From: Candidatus Sumerlaeota bacterium
Lineage (GTDB): Bacteria; Sumerlaeota; Sumerlaeia; SLMS01; JAHLLQ01
Assembly: GCA_030156535.1 (NCBI GenBank)
Contig: JASGMJ010000001.1
Span: forward strand, 62,001 to 126,000
Reading direction: 5' to 3'
Length of the DNA stretch: 64,000 nucleotides
The stretch's first letter is position 1. Each line of letters begins with the position of its first letter. This document shows, piece after piece, positions 51,167-61,181 of this stretch. The notes beneath the pieces are model-generated. The model was given only the letters and a program-made list of their open reading frames with translations, ran no database searches and had not been told where the DNA came from. A program made the position numbers and the translations under genes.

Positions 51167-53530
51167 CTACCGGGGGGCTTTGATCTTCACGGCATAGCGG
51201 GCGAAGGGCCATTCGGCCTCGCCGTCGCTCGCTCCGTCCGGTGCTGAACCGTAGAAGACCTCGCGCGTGATCCGTCCCGCGTCCGCATAGCCGTCGTGGA
51301 GGACCTCGCATGTGAGTGTGGGACCGCTCTCCACGCGCAGAAGGCTCTCGCGGTACGTGCCGCGTTGGTACGCGTGCGTTTCGCCGTCGTCTTCGAAGAG
51401 ACGGAACGTGCCGGCCGCTTCGCGATGGAAAACGTGCAGTTCAATTTCGGCGAATGAGGGATCCGGCGTGAAGCTCGTTCCCGGCAGGCAGGGGAGAATC
51501 GCGCCGTCGCGCGCATAGAGAATCGCCTTGTCCGTTCGGGTGATCGTCACGGTCCGCCCGCCTTCGACCCATTGCCCGGCGGCCATGTCGAACCACCATC
51601 CCGGTGGCAGCACGACGGTGCGCTGCTCCGAGACTGTATCGACAAAAGGTGCGGCGAGCACGAATGCCCCGAGCATGAACTGGTCGTCGAGGCGCTCGTA
51701 CTCCGGTGCGTCGAATTCCCAGGAGACAGGCCGCATCACGGCGTCGCCCGTGCGCGCGTGCTGATGGAAGAGCGAATAGATGTAGGGGAGCAGCTTGCTC
51801 CGCGTATTTACGCAGTTCCGAATGACGGCGAGCGTTTCGGCAGAGAAGGAATCCGGCTCCTGGTCCCGCGATCCCGTGGAGGAATGATTGCGATAGAAGG
51901 GGAAGAGAAAGCCCGCGAGATTCCACGCGGTCAGCAACTCCTCGGTGGTGTCCTGAAAGAACCCTCCCACGTCCGGGCCGTTGAAGGAAACACCGGAGAG
52001 GGCCAGATTCAGGCTCATCGGAATCGCCATGGCGAGGTGGTCTGTGTTGCTCGCGTTGTCGCCCGTCCAGACGGCGGCAGTGCGCTGGATTCCGGGCGAG
52101 GCCGAACGCGTCAGCACGAACGGGCGCTTGGCCGAATCGTGCAGGGCAAAGCCATCGACGGTTGCCTGTGCCATCAGGTTGGCGTACTGATTATGATAAG
52201 CGTCGTGCTCCACGGTGCCGTGCTGAAAGCACATCTCGTCGTAGCTGATCGACCCCGTGGAGGGATCGTTCATGTCGTTCCAGATGCCGTCGATGCCGGC
52301 ATCGAGGTGGCGGGCGATGTGTTTGGCCCAGAAAGAGCGCGCCTCGGCGAGCGAAAAGTCGGGAAACACTGTCGCACCCGGCCACACCGTGCCCACATAC
52401 GGGATGCCGTTCGCATTCTCGCAGAAGAGCCTCTTTTCGATCCCCTCGTCGTACACATCGTAGCCCGGTTCGACTTTGACGCCGGGGTCGATGATGGTGA
52501 CGAGGCGCGTTCCACGTGAACGGATTTCCGTGAAGCTCTTTGCGCGTTGCTCATCGTTGAACGTCTCGTTGTTGAACGTGAAGACGCGAAAGCCTTCCAT
52601 GTAGTCGATGTCCATCCACATGGCGCCGACGGGAACACCGGCGGCATCGAGACGGCGGGAAACTTCCGCCAACTCGTGTGCGGACATGTAGCTCCAGCGG
52701 CACTGGTGGTAGCCGAGTGCCCAGCGCGGGGGCACGGGGTGCGTTCCCGTGAGCGAAGCGAAACGGCGCACCACGTCGGCGAGCGTCGGCCCGGGAATCA
52801 GGAAGACGTCGAGCAGGCCGTCGTTGGTCGCCAGGGCACTCAGTGGCTCGTCCTTGTCGCGCAGGCCCAGACTCAGCGCGAAGCGCTCTCCCTCGCGATG
52901 CCGCAGATCCGTGTAGGCCCATGCGGCGCGCGGTGAGTTCAGGAAGATTCCGTGGAACGTGCCGCCGCGCTTGGTGATGAGAAACGGAATCGAGGCATAG
53001 CCGGGATCGAAGGAATTGCCCGTGAATGTGTGGGGGTGTTCGGCAACGACATCAACGTTCCAGAAGGCATACGGTTTGCCCGCCTTGTCCAGCCCGCCGG
53101 TTTTCTCGCCCAGCCCATAGACCACGGCGTTCTCGTCGGAGCGCTCGAAGAGCAGCATCTGGCGTCGGCCGCTGACGCCGAAGGGGCGGGGGAGACTGGC
53201 GATGATCTCGCCGTCTTCGTTTTCGAGCAGAAACCGCCCATCGTGTGCGGCAACGCGCAGGACAACGTTGCCGCTGGTCAGTGTGCCGCCTTCAGAAGTC
53301 ACAGCGGCACGCGCGCCGGAATCCGGCGGCAGCAGCAGTTCGACCACGGATTCGTTGCTCGCGTTGTCGGGGCCGAGTGCCTGGGCGATACGCACGATGC
53401 CCTGCTCATACATCCGGGCGCGTACGATGCCCTCGGGAGCTCGGAGAATGAGATCGTTGCGTCTTGCTTCAACGTTGAACTTTTCAGAGTAGCGGAAGTT
53501 GACGGGCGCGGGGAACTTGTGAAAGAACAC
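51167..53530 (-). CDS. Glycoside hydrolase family 31 (alpha-glucosidase)
   Basis: Protein of 787 residues starting at GTG (53530), seven bases after GGAGG. The GH31 order is clear: an N-terminal beta-sandwich, (beta/alpha)8 core with WALGYHQCRWSYMS and MWMDIDYMEGFRVFTFN, the catalytic nucleophile Asp at about 419 in IWNDMNDPS, RPFVLTRSASPGIQR, WTGDNASNTDHL and VGGFFQDTTEELL. It probably hydrolyses alpha-glucosidic or alpha-xylosidic bonds of oligosaccharides. There is no signal peptide, so it is cytoplasmic. Smc lies 41 bp upstream. Confidence 0.95.
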   Translation of the reverse strand: MFFHKFPAPVNFRYSEKFNVEARRNDLILRAPEGIVRARMYEQGIVRIAQALGPDNASNESVVELLLPPDSGARAAVTSEGGTLTSGNVVLRVAAHDGRFLLENEDGEIIASLPRPFGVSGRRQMLLFERSDENAVVYGLGEKTGGLDKAGKPYAFWNVDVVAEHPHTFTGNSFDPGYASIPFLITKRGGTFHGIFLNSPRAAWAYTDLRHREGERFALSLGLRDKDEPLSALATNDGLLDVFLIPGPTLADVVRRFASLTGTHPVPPRWALGYHQCRWSYMSAHELAEVSRRLDAAGVPVGAMWMDIDYMEGFRVFTFNNETFNDEQRAKSFTEIRSRGTRLVTIIDPGVKVEPGYDVYDEGIEKRLFCENANGIPYVGTVWPGATVFPDFSLAEARSFWAKHIARHLDAGIDGIWNDMNDPSTGSISYDEMCFQHGTVEHDAYHNQYANLMAQATVDGFALHDSAKRPFVLTRSASPGIQRTAAVWTGDNASNTDHLAMAIPMSLNLALSGVSFNGPDVGGFFQDTTEELLTAWNLAGFLFPFYRNHSSTGSRDQEPDSFSAETLAVIRNCVNTRSKLLPYIYSLFHQHARTGDAVMRPVSWEFDAPEYERLDDQFMLGAFVLAAPFVDTVSEQRTVVLPPGWWFDMAAGQWVEGGRTVTITRTDKAILYARDGAILPCLPGTSFTPDPSFAEIELHVFHREAAGTFRLFEDDGETHAYQRGTYRESLLRVESGPTLTCEVLHDGYADAGRITREVFYGSAPDGASDGEAEWPFARYAVKIKAPR

Positions 53531-53571
53531 GGGGTGTCCTCCGGTGGGAATTGGAAAGGGGGTGTCTGGGC

Positions 53572-56500
53572 TCAGCCCGTAGGGGCGGGCGAATCGAGCA
53601 GGCCCTGTTCTTCGACCTCGTCGAATTTGACGCTGACGACCTTCGAGACGCCCGGCTCCTGCATCGTGACGCCATAGATCGTGTCGGCGAGCCCCATCGT
53701 GACCTTGTTGTGCGTGATGATGAGGAACTGCGTGTCTCCGGCGAACTGACGGAGCGCTTCGCAAAGCCGCGCCACGTTGACGTCGTCGAGCGGCGCGTCG
53801 ATTTCGTCGAGAATACAGATCGGCGAAGGGCGAAACTGGAACATCGAGAACATCAACGCAATGGCGGTGAGGGCCTTCTCTCCGCCGGACATCAGCGTGA
53901 TCGAGCCCGTGATCTTCTTGCCCGGCGGGGAAGCGTGGATTTCGATTCCGGGTTCCGGGTAACGCTCATCCTCCACCATCACGAGATCCGCTTCACCGCC
54001 ATTGAACAAGCGGCGGAACATGATCTGGAAGTTCTTGCGAATGGCTTCGTAGGCATCATTGAAGAGCATCGCCGTCGTCTCGTCGATCTTCCTGATGGCC
54101 TCCTCGAGCTGTTCCTTGGCTGTCAGCATGTCGTCGCGCTGCGAGATCAGGAACTCCAGGCGTTCGCTCTGCTTGGCGTATTCCTCGATTGCAGCTTCGT
54201 TCACTGCTCCCATGCGCGCGAGCTTCTGGCGCAGGTCGGTGACGAGGGTGCGCAGGACGCCGGGCTCGGTGATCGCGTCGTCCTCGGGCGTGGTGACGGG
54301 CGCTCCTTCTTCAAAGCTGCTGCGGTCGTCCTCGTCATCATCGCCGTCGGTGGACTTTTTCTCGGTCTCTTCAGCGGATTTCTCAGCGGCTTCTTCAGTG
54401 GATTCCTCGGCAGCCGGTTCTTCGCCTTCGGAGGAGGCCTCCGATTGGGCGGCGCGGGCGGCTTTGTGTTCCTCGGCCTTGCGTGCCTTTTCCTCGGCGG
54501 CCTTTTCCTCCTGGCGCTGGCGCCACTCCTGCTCTGCCTGTTCGGCGGCATGGAGCTCCGCCTTGATTTCAGTGATCGTCAGGGCGAACTCGTCTTCGGC
54601 TTCGCGTTCGAGATACTCGATCTGAGCACGCAGCTCGGCCGTGTGCACCTGCGCTTCCCGGACGGCATTGTCGCGCTCATTGCGGTCGCGAGCGAAACGC
54701 TGTGCATCGATGCTCTTTTCGCGGATGGCGTTGCCCTGCGTTTCGATGGCCGCGTTCTTGTCGTTTGCCTGGTTGTCGGCTTCCTCGAACTCGCGCGCGA
54801 GCTTGCCGAGGAGTTCCTCGGCGTCGTCACGGTCGAGCAGCGCCTGCTCGCGTTCGGCGGTCAGCGTCGTGCGTTCCTGCTCGCGTGCCTGCTGGTCGGC
54901 TTTTGAGTCGGCGATCTGCTGTTCGATTTCCTCGACGCGCTCACGCAGGGCGGCAACGCGGGCGGCCGCGCCGCGCTGGGCCTCGCGGGCAACGGCGACT
55001 TCCTCCGAGATATTTTGCTGGCGCGTGAGCAAATGCCCGACTTCGGACTCGCACGCCTGGAAGGACTCGGTGGATGCCTTCAGGCGCTCGGCGAGTTCCT
55101 CCAGTCCCTTCGTGCAGTTCTCGATGATCTCAGTCTGCCGGATGCTGTCGACGCGCTGCTGGTTGACGCGTGCTTCGACGGAGGCGCGCTGGTTGCGGCG
55201 CTCGCGCAGATCGCGCTCGGCTTGCTGCAAGTCCTTGCGGGCGCTGGTGCCGTCCATCTCCAACTGGTGGGTTTCCGCCTGCAGCTCCGCGGCTCGGCCG
55301 TACAGCGCCCCCAGGCGGTCCTTTGTGGCCGCCATGGCGTCGCGCAACTGCTTCAGATCGCCTTCCAGCACCTTCACGGTTTCCTGCAACTGGCGGATGT
55401 CGCGCTGACGCGTAAGCAGGCCGCGCGTCTGGTGGCTGCCGCCCGAGAGAACACCGCGCGGATTGACCACGTCGCCCTGCAGCGAAACGAAGCGGTTGCG
55501 AATCCCTTCGCGCTCCAGATTCACCGCAACGTCGAGATGCTCGACGAAGACCGTGTTGCCGAACAGATACTTCACGGCCGTCTGGATTTTCGGGTCGTAT
55601 TCAACGAGGTCGCGGCCAAGCCCGAGAATGCCGGGGCGTCCCCAGATTGGCTCGAGATGCCGGGTGGGGAAGTCGGCATGGAGGAAATCGAGCGGCAGGA
55701 ACGTCGCCCGCCCGAAGTTGCGCCGCTTGAGGAACGCGATGGCTTGTTTGGCAGCGTCCACGCCCACCGTGACGATGTCCTGGACGTCGGAACCGAGCGC
55801 GACTTCGACGGCGATTTCGTATTCCTTGGGGACGCGCAGCAGCGTGGAGACGACGCCGATGATGCCCGGGACCTCGTTGCGGTCCGCCGCCTTCATGACT
55901 TCCTTCACGCCGCGGAAATAGCCCTCGTAGCTCTCTTCCAGCTCCACGAGTGCCTGCAGGCGCGAGGTTGCGCGGTTCAGTTCCTGGGTCAGCGATTCCA
56001 GACGCTGGCCCAGTTCCTTCTTGGCGCGGTCGTCCTTGCCGATTTCCTCCTGCACCTGGCGCGCTTCGTTGCGCCGCTCCTCCAGGCGTTGGTCGATCCC
56101 GGCCACCGTCTCGCGATGGGCGTTGAACTGCGCTTCGACTTCCTCGATCTGGCGGGTGAGTTCGGCGAGCTGGAATTCCGTCTGTCCCATCTCGTCACGC
56201 AGGCGCTCGCTGAGTGACTCCGCCAGGCGCTTGTCGTTGAGCAGCGTGTTCTCGCGCGCGCGCAGTTCGTTGAGCTCGCCACGCAGACGTTCGAGTTCGC
56301 GCGTTGCGTGCTCGTTCTCGCGGCGAACGGTGTCGAGATGGTCGATCTTCTGCTGAAGATCGGTGTTGCTGTTGGCGAGGGTCTCCTCTTCGGCCGCCAT
56401 GTCGCTCTCGAGCGAGGAGCGTGTGCCTGCAATGATCGTGAGGCGGTCGGTGCGTGACTTGAGTTCCTTGTCGATGGCAACGAGGCGTTCGTCGATCGTC

Positions 56501-57435
56501 TGGATGCGCTGGCCGGCCATTTCAACGCGGTGGCGTTCGCGATCGAGGCGCGCACGCAGGTCGTAGCGTGTCTGCTGCAAGTTCCGGAGTTCGACCTGCA
56601 GGGCTTCGAGCTTTTCCTGCTCGGCGACGAGGGCCGCTTCGGCCTGTGCCGCCTGGGTGGCGGTTGCCTCAAAGGCGCGCTGGAATTCCTGGCGCTTTGC
56701 TTCGGCCTCGGCGTATTGGCTGGTAAGGATCGTGTGGCGCATGACGAGCATGCGCTGCTGGAGACGGTGGAGGCGGCGCGTCAGGCGGCGATGGCGTTCG
56801 GCCTTGCGTGCCTGGTAGCGCAGCGAGCCGCACTGACGCTCGACCTCGCCCACGATGTCCTGGAGACGGCTGAGATCATCCTGCGTGCGCGCGAGCTTGC
56901 GTACTGTTTCCTCGCGCCGCATCTTGTAGCGCGAAATTCCCGCGGCCTCCTCGAAGATGTCGCGGCGCTCGTTGGGCTTGGCCGCGATCATCTGGCCGAT
57001 CTGGCCCTGCTCGATGATCGAGTAGCCGTCGGCTCCGAGTCCCGTGTCCAGGAACATCTCATGGATGTCGCGCATCCGGCAGGAGACTTTGTTGAGCTGG
57101 TACTCGCTCTCGCCGCTGGCATACAGACGGCGCGTCACGGCGACCTCAGGCTGGTCGATCTTCAGCGTTCCGCGTTCGTTGTCGCACGTCAGCGTGACGT
57201 TGGCCAGTCCCGCTGGCTTCATCGAGGAACTGCCGCGGAAGACCACGTCGCCCATCCGCCCGCCGCGCAGTGACTTGGCCGATGTTTCGCCCAGGACCCA
57301 GCGCACGGCGTCCAGGATGTTGGACTTGCCGCAGCCATTGGGTCCCACGACGATCGTGAAACCCTCCTGAAATTCGATGGTGGTCTTGTGACCGAAACTC
57401 TTGAAGCCACTAAGTTCAAGACGCTTGAAGAACAT
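53572..57435 (-). CDS. smc: Chromosome segregation protein SMC
   Basis: Protein of 1287 residues from the ATG at 57435; bacterial SMC is usually about 1180, so it is about 100 longer. Walker A GPNGCGKSN is at 31-39 and the coiled arms surround a hinge at about 520-680. The C-terminal head has LMSGGEKALTAIAL and the Walker B CILDEIDAPLDD. SMC is the ATPase of the condensin-like complex that compacts and segregates DNA. About residues 980-1050 carry an acidic, Glu/Ala/Ser-rich insertion (EEPAAEESTEEAAEK, DDDEDD) in the return arm. The gene diverges from the cytochrome gene by 216 bp. Confidence 0.97.
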   Translation of the reverse strand: MFFKRLELSGFKSFGHKTTIEFQEGFTIVVGPNGCGKSNILDAVRWVLGETSAKSLRGGRMGDVVFRGSSSMKPAGLANVTLTCDNERGTLKIDQPEVAVTRRLYASGESEYQLNKVSCRMRDIHEMFLDTGLGADGYSIIEQGQIGQMIAAKPNERRDIFEEAAGISRYKMRREETVRKLARTQDDLSRLQDIVGEVERQCGSLRYQARKAERHRRLTRRLHRLQQRMLVMRHTILTSQYAEAEAKRQEFQRAFEATATQAAQAEAALVAEQEKLEALQVELRNLQQTRYDLRARLDRERHRVEMAGQRIQTIDERLVAIDKELKSRTDRLTIIAGTRSSLESDMAAEEETLANSNTDLQQKIDHLDTVRRENEHATRELERLRGELNELRARENTLLNDKRLAESLSERLRDEMGQTEFQLAELTRQIEEVEAQFNAHRETVAGIDQRLEERRNEARQVQEEIGKDDRAKKELGQRLESLTQELNRATSRLQALVELEESYEGYFRGVKEVMKAADRNEVPGIIGVVSTLLRVPKEYEIAVEVALGSDVQDIVTVGVDAAKQAIAFLKRRNFGRATFLPLDFLHADFPTRHLEPIWGRPGILGLGRDLVEYDPKIQTAVKYLFGNTVFVEHLDVAVNLEREGIRNRFVSLQGDVVNPRGVLSGGSHQTRGLLTRQRDIRQLQETVKVLEGDLKQLRDAMAATKDRLGALYGRAAELQAETHQLEMDGTSARKDLQQAERDLRERRNQRASVEARVNQQRVDSIRQTEIIENCTKGLEELAERLKASTESFQACESEVGHLLTRQQNISEEVAVAREAQRGAAARVAALRERVEEIEQQIADSKADQQAREQERTTLTAEREQALLDRDDAEELLGKLAREFEEADNQANDKNAAIETQGNAIREKSIDAQRFARDRNERDNAVREAQVHTAELRAQIEYLEREAEDEFALTITEIKAELHAAEQAEQEWRQRQEEKAAEEKARKAEEHKAARAAQSEASSEGEEPAAEESTEEAAEKSAEETEKKSTDGDDDEDDRSSFEEGAPVTTPEDDAITEPGVLRTLVTDLRQKLARMGAVNEAAIEEYAKQSERLEFLISQRDDMLTAKEQLEEAIRKIDETTAMLFNDAYEAIRKNFQIMFRRLFNGGEADLVMVEDERYPEPGIEIHASPPGKKITGSITLMSGGEKALTAIALMFSMFQFRPSPICILDEIDAPLDDVNVARLCEALRQFAGDTQFLIITHNKVTMGLADTIYGVTMQEPGVSKVVSVKFDEVEEQGLLDSPAPTG

Positions 57436-57651
57436 CGCACCCTCGGGAGCTGGAACGCGGATGGGAACTGACAGAACGGGCTGGCTGCCGGGGTGGCGGC
57501 AGCCGAGACGCCAAGCAAAGGAAGCGGTTCGCCGGAAGGCAAGGACGAATCCAGTGCCGTGCAAGCTCCGAAGTCCGGTTGCGCTGCCAAGGGTTCCCAA
57601 GCATCCTCCCCACAGCAGCGGTCAGGAAACCCACGAGGAGCACCGTCCCCG

Positions 57652-58260
57652 ATGCGCTGGAAATTTGAAGTGACTCGCCTTAGCCTTGTTTTCTCCCTCC
57701 TCTTTCTTGGGACTGCCGCCGGGCTGGGCGCCTCTGTTCCCGTTGGAGAGCCGTCCCCTGCCGCCGAACTCCCGGGTGTTTCCGCCGCCCGGCCGGTATC
57801 CCAGGCGCCTCCGATTTCCCCGCCCGAGGCAACTGGCGCGGATGCCCCGACAACCGCTCCGCTCCCCGTCGACCTGCCGGAGGTTCCGAACCTGCACGAA
57901 CTGATGGAACTGATGAAGGGTGCCTTCCGCGACGCCAGCAACAAGGACCCCCGCAAAGCCCGGGCGGGCGCCGCAAAAGTCGCCACGTACACCCTCGCCA
58001 GCCTGCACCCCCGCCTGCGAATCGACGACCCGCGGTTCGACAAGCTGGCCATCGAGGCCTATCTGGCCAATCAGGCCTACCTCAAGACGCTGGAGGAGAG
58101 CGCGGGCGACCGGCGGCAGCTCTCGCGGGCGTTGCGCGATGTCAATAACGCCTGCTACCAATGCCATAAGGTGTTCCGGGCGGAGGAGAAAGAGAGCCGT
58201 GCTCCTGCCGGTTCCTCTGGATCCCGCCCCGCCGCCGCCCTCCGGGAGAGCACTCCATGA
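57652..58260 (+). CDS. Secreted c-type cytochrome-like protein (single CxxCH)
   Basis: Protein of 202 residues from the ATG at 57652, with GAGGAG about nine bases upstream. A signal segment at about 8-28 is followed by a Pro/Ala-rich stretch. The C-terminal helical part has a single heme-binding site, CYQCHK at 168-173, near the end. A CxxCH at the end of a four-helix region is typical of cytochrome c-prime/c556 proteins. The next gene starts in the overlap ATGA at 58257. Confidence 0.8.
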   Translation: MRWKFEVTRLSLVFSLLFLGTAAGLGASVPVGEPSPAAELPGVSAARPVSQAPPISPPEATGADAPTTAPLPVDLPEVPNLHELMELMKGAFRDASNKDPRKARAGAAKVATYTLASLHPRLRIDDPRFDKLAIEAYLANQAYLKTLEESAGDRRQLSRALRDVNNACYQCHKVFRAEEKESRAPAGSSGSRPAAALRESTP

Positions 58261-58568
58261 CTCAGCCATCCTCCCGGGCAGCGCGTTTCTCGTTGAAGGG
58301 TTACTTGCTGATCAACGGCATCGTGTGGGTCGTGCTGTTCCTGATTTACGTTTCTGTCAGGGAGGCATGGTTCAGCAGCGTGGCGCCGGGCATCCAGCGC
58401 CAGGGGGTCTCGCCGGTGCTGCTGTTGATCGCGCTCGCCTTCCTGATCGCCTCGGTCTACGATTTCGCCTTTGATCGCTTCCGCCCCAGTTTGGGCGTTC
58501 AGTCTGCGGACGACCAGGAGGCAGGTGAGCGTAAGGACGAAACGGAAGCGCCCGCGAAAAAACAATGA
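58257..58568 (+). CDS. Small two-helix membrane protein
   Basis: Protein of 103 residues with two hydrophobic segments (about 15-35 and 52-70) and a charged C-terminal tail (QEAGERKDETEAPAKK). No family was recognised. Its start overlaps the cytochrome stop by 4 bp and a histidine kinase gene follows after 39 bp, so the three form one unit. Confidence 0.7.
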   Translation: MTQPSSRAARFSLKGYLLINGIVWVVLFLIYVSVREAWFSSVAPGIQRQGVSPVLLLIALAFLIASVYDFAFDRFRPSLGVQSADDQEAGERKDETEAPAKKQ

Positions 58569-58607
58569 CCCGCGGCAGATGCGCCGCCGCAGAGGTTCAC
58601 TGAAGCC

Positions 58608-60263
58608 TTGCCAGCCCAGCAGAAAACGCCGCCCCTCTCCGCCGGCAAAGCGAACGACCGCCAGCTTCTCCAGCTTACCCGCCTGGAGTCCCGCCAGGTG
58701 CGTCTGGTCGTGGCCATGCCCTCGCTCATGCTCCTGTACACGGTGCTTGTTGCCCTGTTGATGAGCATGAACCTGACGGAGATCGCCAATGCGCTCCCCA
58801 AGGGCGAGGTTCGCAGCCAGACTGAGTTCCTGGCGGACATGGTGCTATGGCTGGGCACGGCGGGTGCCGTTGCCGCAGGCGGAATCGGCATCCTGCTCTC
58901 GTGGCAGATCGTTCGTCCGCTGCGCAACCTTGTGGCCAGCATGAAGCACGTCATGCAGGGCGATCTGCCGCAGGCCGAATTTGCCACACACATCGGAGAG
59001 ATCGGCCTGCTTGGCTCGACGTTCAATGAGATGGTCGATCATCTGCGCGACCTCTTCCACCGGCGCGACGAGCAGATGCGCGAGGCATCGGCCGGATCGC
59101 TTCTCTCGCTCGACAGCGAGGGAAGGGTGCTGGCCGCCGACGAGGACGTTGCCACGATGTTCGGCCTTGGCCTTGAGGACATTCTGGGCAAGCGCTTCGA
59201 GCACATCCTGGCCAGCGCCGCCCACACACGCGACTCGGAGTTGGAGCACGCGCTGCGCGAGCAGATCGCGGAAGCCGTCGCGGGCGTCGCCTCCGCTGCG
59301 TCCATCGAGCTCGTTCTCAAGAAGAACCAGACGCCGACACTCTTCTCCTTTTCGTTCCAGCCCATGGCATCCGCCGCTCCCAAGGGACCGGCCTGCACGG
59401 TGGACGTGCGCGATCTCTCGGCCATGCGCGAGTTCTACGTTCAGATTCAGCGCGCCGACCGCCTTGCGGCTCTTGGGACGCTTGCCGCCGGCATTGCCCA
59501 CGAAATCCGAAACCCTCTGGCGTCCATTCGGGGAATGACCCAACTCCTTGGCGAAGACCTGCGTCAGGCACATTCCGAGGAATCCATCGACATCGAATAC
59601 ACCCGCCGGATCGAAAGCGAAATCGACCGGCTCGAGCGCATCGTCGCCAGCATCATGGACTTTGCCAACATCCGCGAAGGCAACCCCGTCCCCACGAATC
59701 TGAACGAGGTGCTCCGCGAAACGTTCGAGACGTGCCGCCACAGCTTCCGCAAGTCCGAGGATGTCTCCCTGAAGTTCGAGTGGAAGCTCGACCGCAAGCT
59801 GCCCAACATCCCGCTCGAACGCGCGCGCTTTCAGCAGGCACTGCTCAACCTGATTCAGAACGCCTTCGAGGATATGCGCGAGAAGGGGGGCATTATCCGC
59901 TTCCAGACGCTCCTGCTCGATGGACGGCATCAACGTCCCGTGGTGATTCGCATCGCGAACACGGGCTTTATTCCGCAGGAACAGCGCGAGCGCATCTTCG
60001 AGCCGTTCTTCACCACCAAGGACGAGGGCACGGGGCTCGGCCTGCCGATCACCTACCAGATCGTCACTGCCAGCAATGGCGAGTTGGAGGTGCTGTGTGA
60101 GGAAGGACTTGTCATCTTTCAGATCAGGCTTCCCCTCGAAGGGCAGCAGGCACACATGCTGAGCGGCAAAGGCAAGAGCTCCACGCACATCATGAAACTC
60201 TCGTCCTCCTCCTCGGTGCAGGTGCCCAAGCAGCCTTCACAAACCGCGCCGCGAGCGCGTTGA
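58608..60263 (+). CDS. HAMP-PAS sensor histidine kinase (NtrB-like)
   Basis: Protein of 551 residues starting at TTG; the RBS is weak, so the start is uncertain. Two TM segments (about 35-60 and 83-105) are followed by a HAMP domain, a PAS domain (about 160-270), the HisKA H-box AAGIAHEIRNPLASI with His at about 297, the N-box NLIQNAFEDM, the G1-like IANTGF (Asn for the usual Asp), F-box RIFEPFFTT and G2 GTGLGL. It phosphorylates a response regulator; none is adjacent. The C-terminal tail is Ser/Lys-rich. folD follows. Confidence 0.95.
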   Translation: MPAQQKTPPLSAGKANDRQLLQLTRLESRQVRLVVAMPSLMLLYTVLVALLMSMNLTEIANALPKGEVRSQTEFLADMVLWLGTAGAVAAGGIGILLSWQIVRPLRNLVASMKHVMQGDLPQAEFATHIGEIGLLGSTFNEMVDHLRDLFHRRDEQMREASAGSLLSLDSEGRVLAADEDVATMFGLGLEDILGKRFEHILASAAHTRDSELEHALREQIAEAVAGVASAASIELVLKKNQTPTLFSFSFQPMASAAPKGPACTVDVRDLSAMREFYVQIQRADRLAALGTLAAGIAHEIRNPLASIRGMTQLLGEDLRQAHSEESIDIEYTRRIESEIDRLERIVASIMDFANIREGNPVPTNLNEVLRETFETCRHSFRKSEDVSLKFEWKLDRKLPNIPLERARFQQALLNLIQNAFEDMREKGGIIRFQTLLLDGRHQRPVVIRIANTGFIPQEQRERIFEPFFTTKDEGTGLGLPITYQIVTASNGELEVLCEEGLVIFQIRLPLEGQQAHMLSGKGKSSTHIMKLSSSSSVQVPKQPSQTAPRAR

Positions 60264-60286
60264 CACTCAAAGCCAAAGGACCATCC

Positions 60287-61177
60287 ATGCCAGCCGAATT
60301 GATCGACGGAAAAGCCATCGCGGCCACCATTCGAGGCGAAATCCGCGACGCCGTGGCCAAGCGCACGGCGAGCGGCCTGCGCCCTCCCGGCCTCGCCGTG
60401 ATTCTCGTGGGCGAGAACCCAGCCTCGCAGTCCTACGTGCGCAGCAAGGGCAAGGCCTGCCGCGAGGCCGGCTTTCACTCCGTGCAGATCGACCGCCCCG
60501 CCACGATCACCGAAGCCGAGCTGCTTGCTCTCGTCGATGAGTGCAACAATGACGCCGCCATCGACGGCATTCTTGTTCAGCTTCCGCTCCCCAGGCACAT
60601 CGACGAGAGCCGCGTCATCGACCGCATCGACCCGCGCAAGGACGTCGATGGCTTTCACCCGGTCAGCGTCGGCAATCTCGTTCTCGACAAACCCGGTTTC
60701 ATTTCCTGCACGCCGAAGGGCATTCAGGAACTGCTGGTTCGTTCGGGGGTGGAGACGAAGGGGAAGTTTGCCGTCATCGTGGGGCGCAGCAACATCGTGG
60801 GCAAGCCGATGGCGGCGCTGCTGATGCGCAAGGGACGCGGCGGCGACGCCACGGTGTGCGTTTGCCACTCGGCGACGCCTGATCTTGCTGCCGTGACGCG
60901 GCAGGCCGACATTCTGATCGCCGCCGTCGGGCGGGCGGAAGTCATCGACGGCTCGATGCTCAAACCCGGCGCGGTGGTGATCGATGTCGGGATCAATCGC
61001 GTCGAAGACCCCGCTGCGGCGAAGGGCTATCGCATCGTGGGGGATGTCGCGTTCGATTCGGCAAGTGCCGTGGCATCGAAGATCACGCCCGTCCCTGGCG
61101 GAGTTGGTCCCATGACGATCGCAATGCTGCTGCAAAACACTCTGGAATCGGCCGTGCAACACGACACGGCGGAGTAG
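60287..61177 (+). CDS. folD: Methylenetetrahydrofolate dehydrogenase/cyclohydrolase
   Basis: Protein of 296 residues from the ATG at 60287, seven bases after AAGGA. Tyr50 and Lys54 of the cyclohydrolase site (SYVRSKGKAC) sit at the classic positions. DGILVQLPLP, KDVDGFHPVSVG, CTPKGIQELL, VGRSNIVGKPMAALL and PVPGGVGPMTIAML complete the signature. It interconverts 5,10-methylene- and 10-formyl-THF with NADP. The kinase gene ends 23 bp upstream and the permease gene begins 4 bp downstream. Confidence 0.98.
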   Translation: MPAELIDGKAIAATIRGEIRDAVAKRTASGLRPPGLAVILVGENPASQSYVRSKGKACREAGFHSVQIDRPATITEAELLALVDECNNDAAIDGILVQLPLPRHIDESRVIDRIDPRKDVDGFHPVSVGNLVLDKPGFISCTPKGIQELLVRSGVETKGKFAVIVGRSNIVGKPMAALLMRKGRGGDATVCVCHSATPDLAAVTRQADILIAAVGRAEVIDGSMLKPGAVVIDVGINRVEDPAAAKGYRIVGDVAFDSASAVASKITPVPGGVGPMTIAMLLQNTLESAVQHDTAE

Positions 61178-61181
61178 CCGC

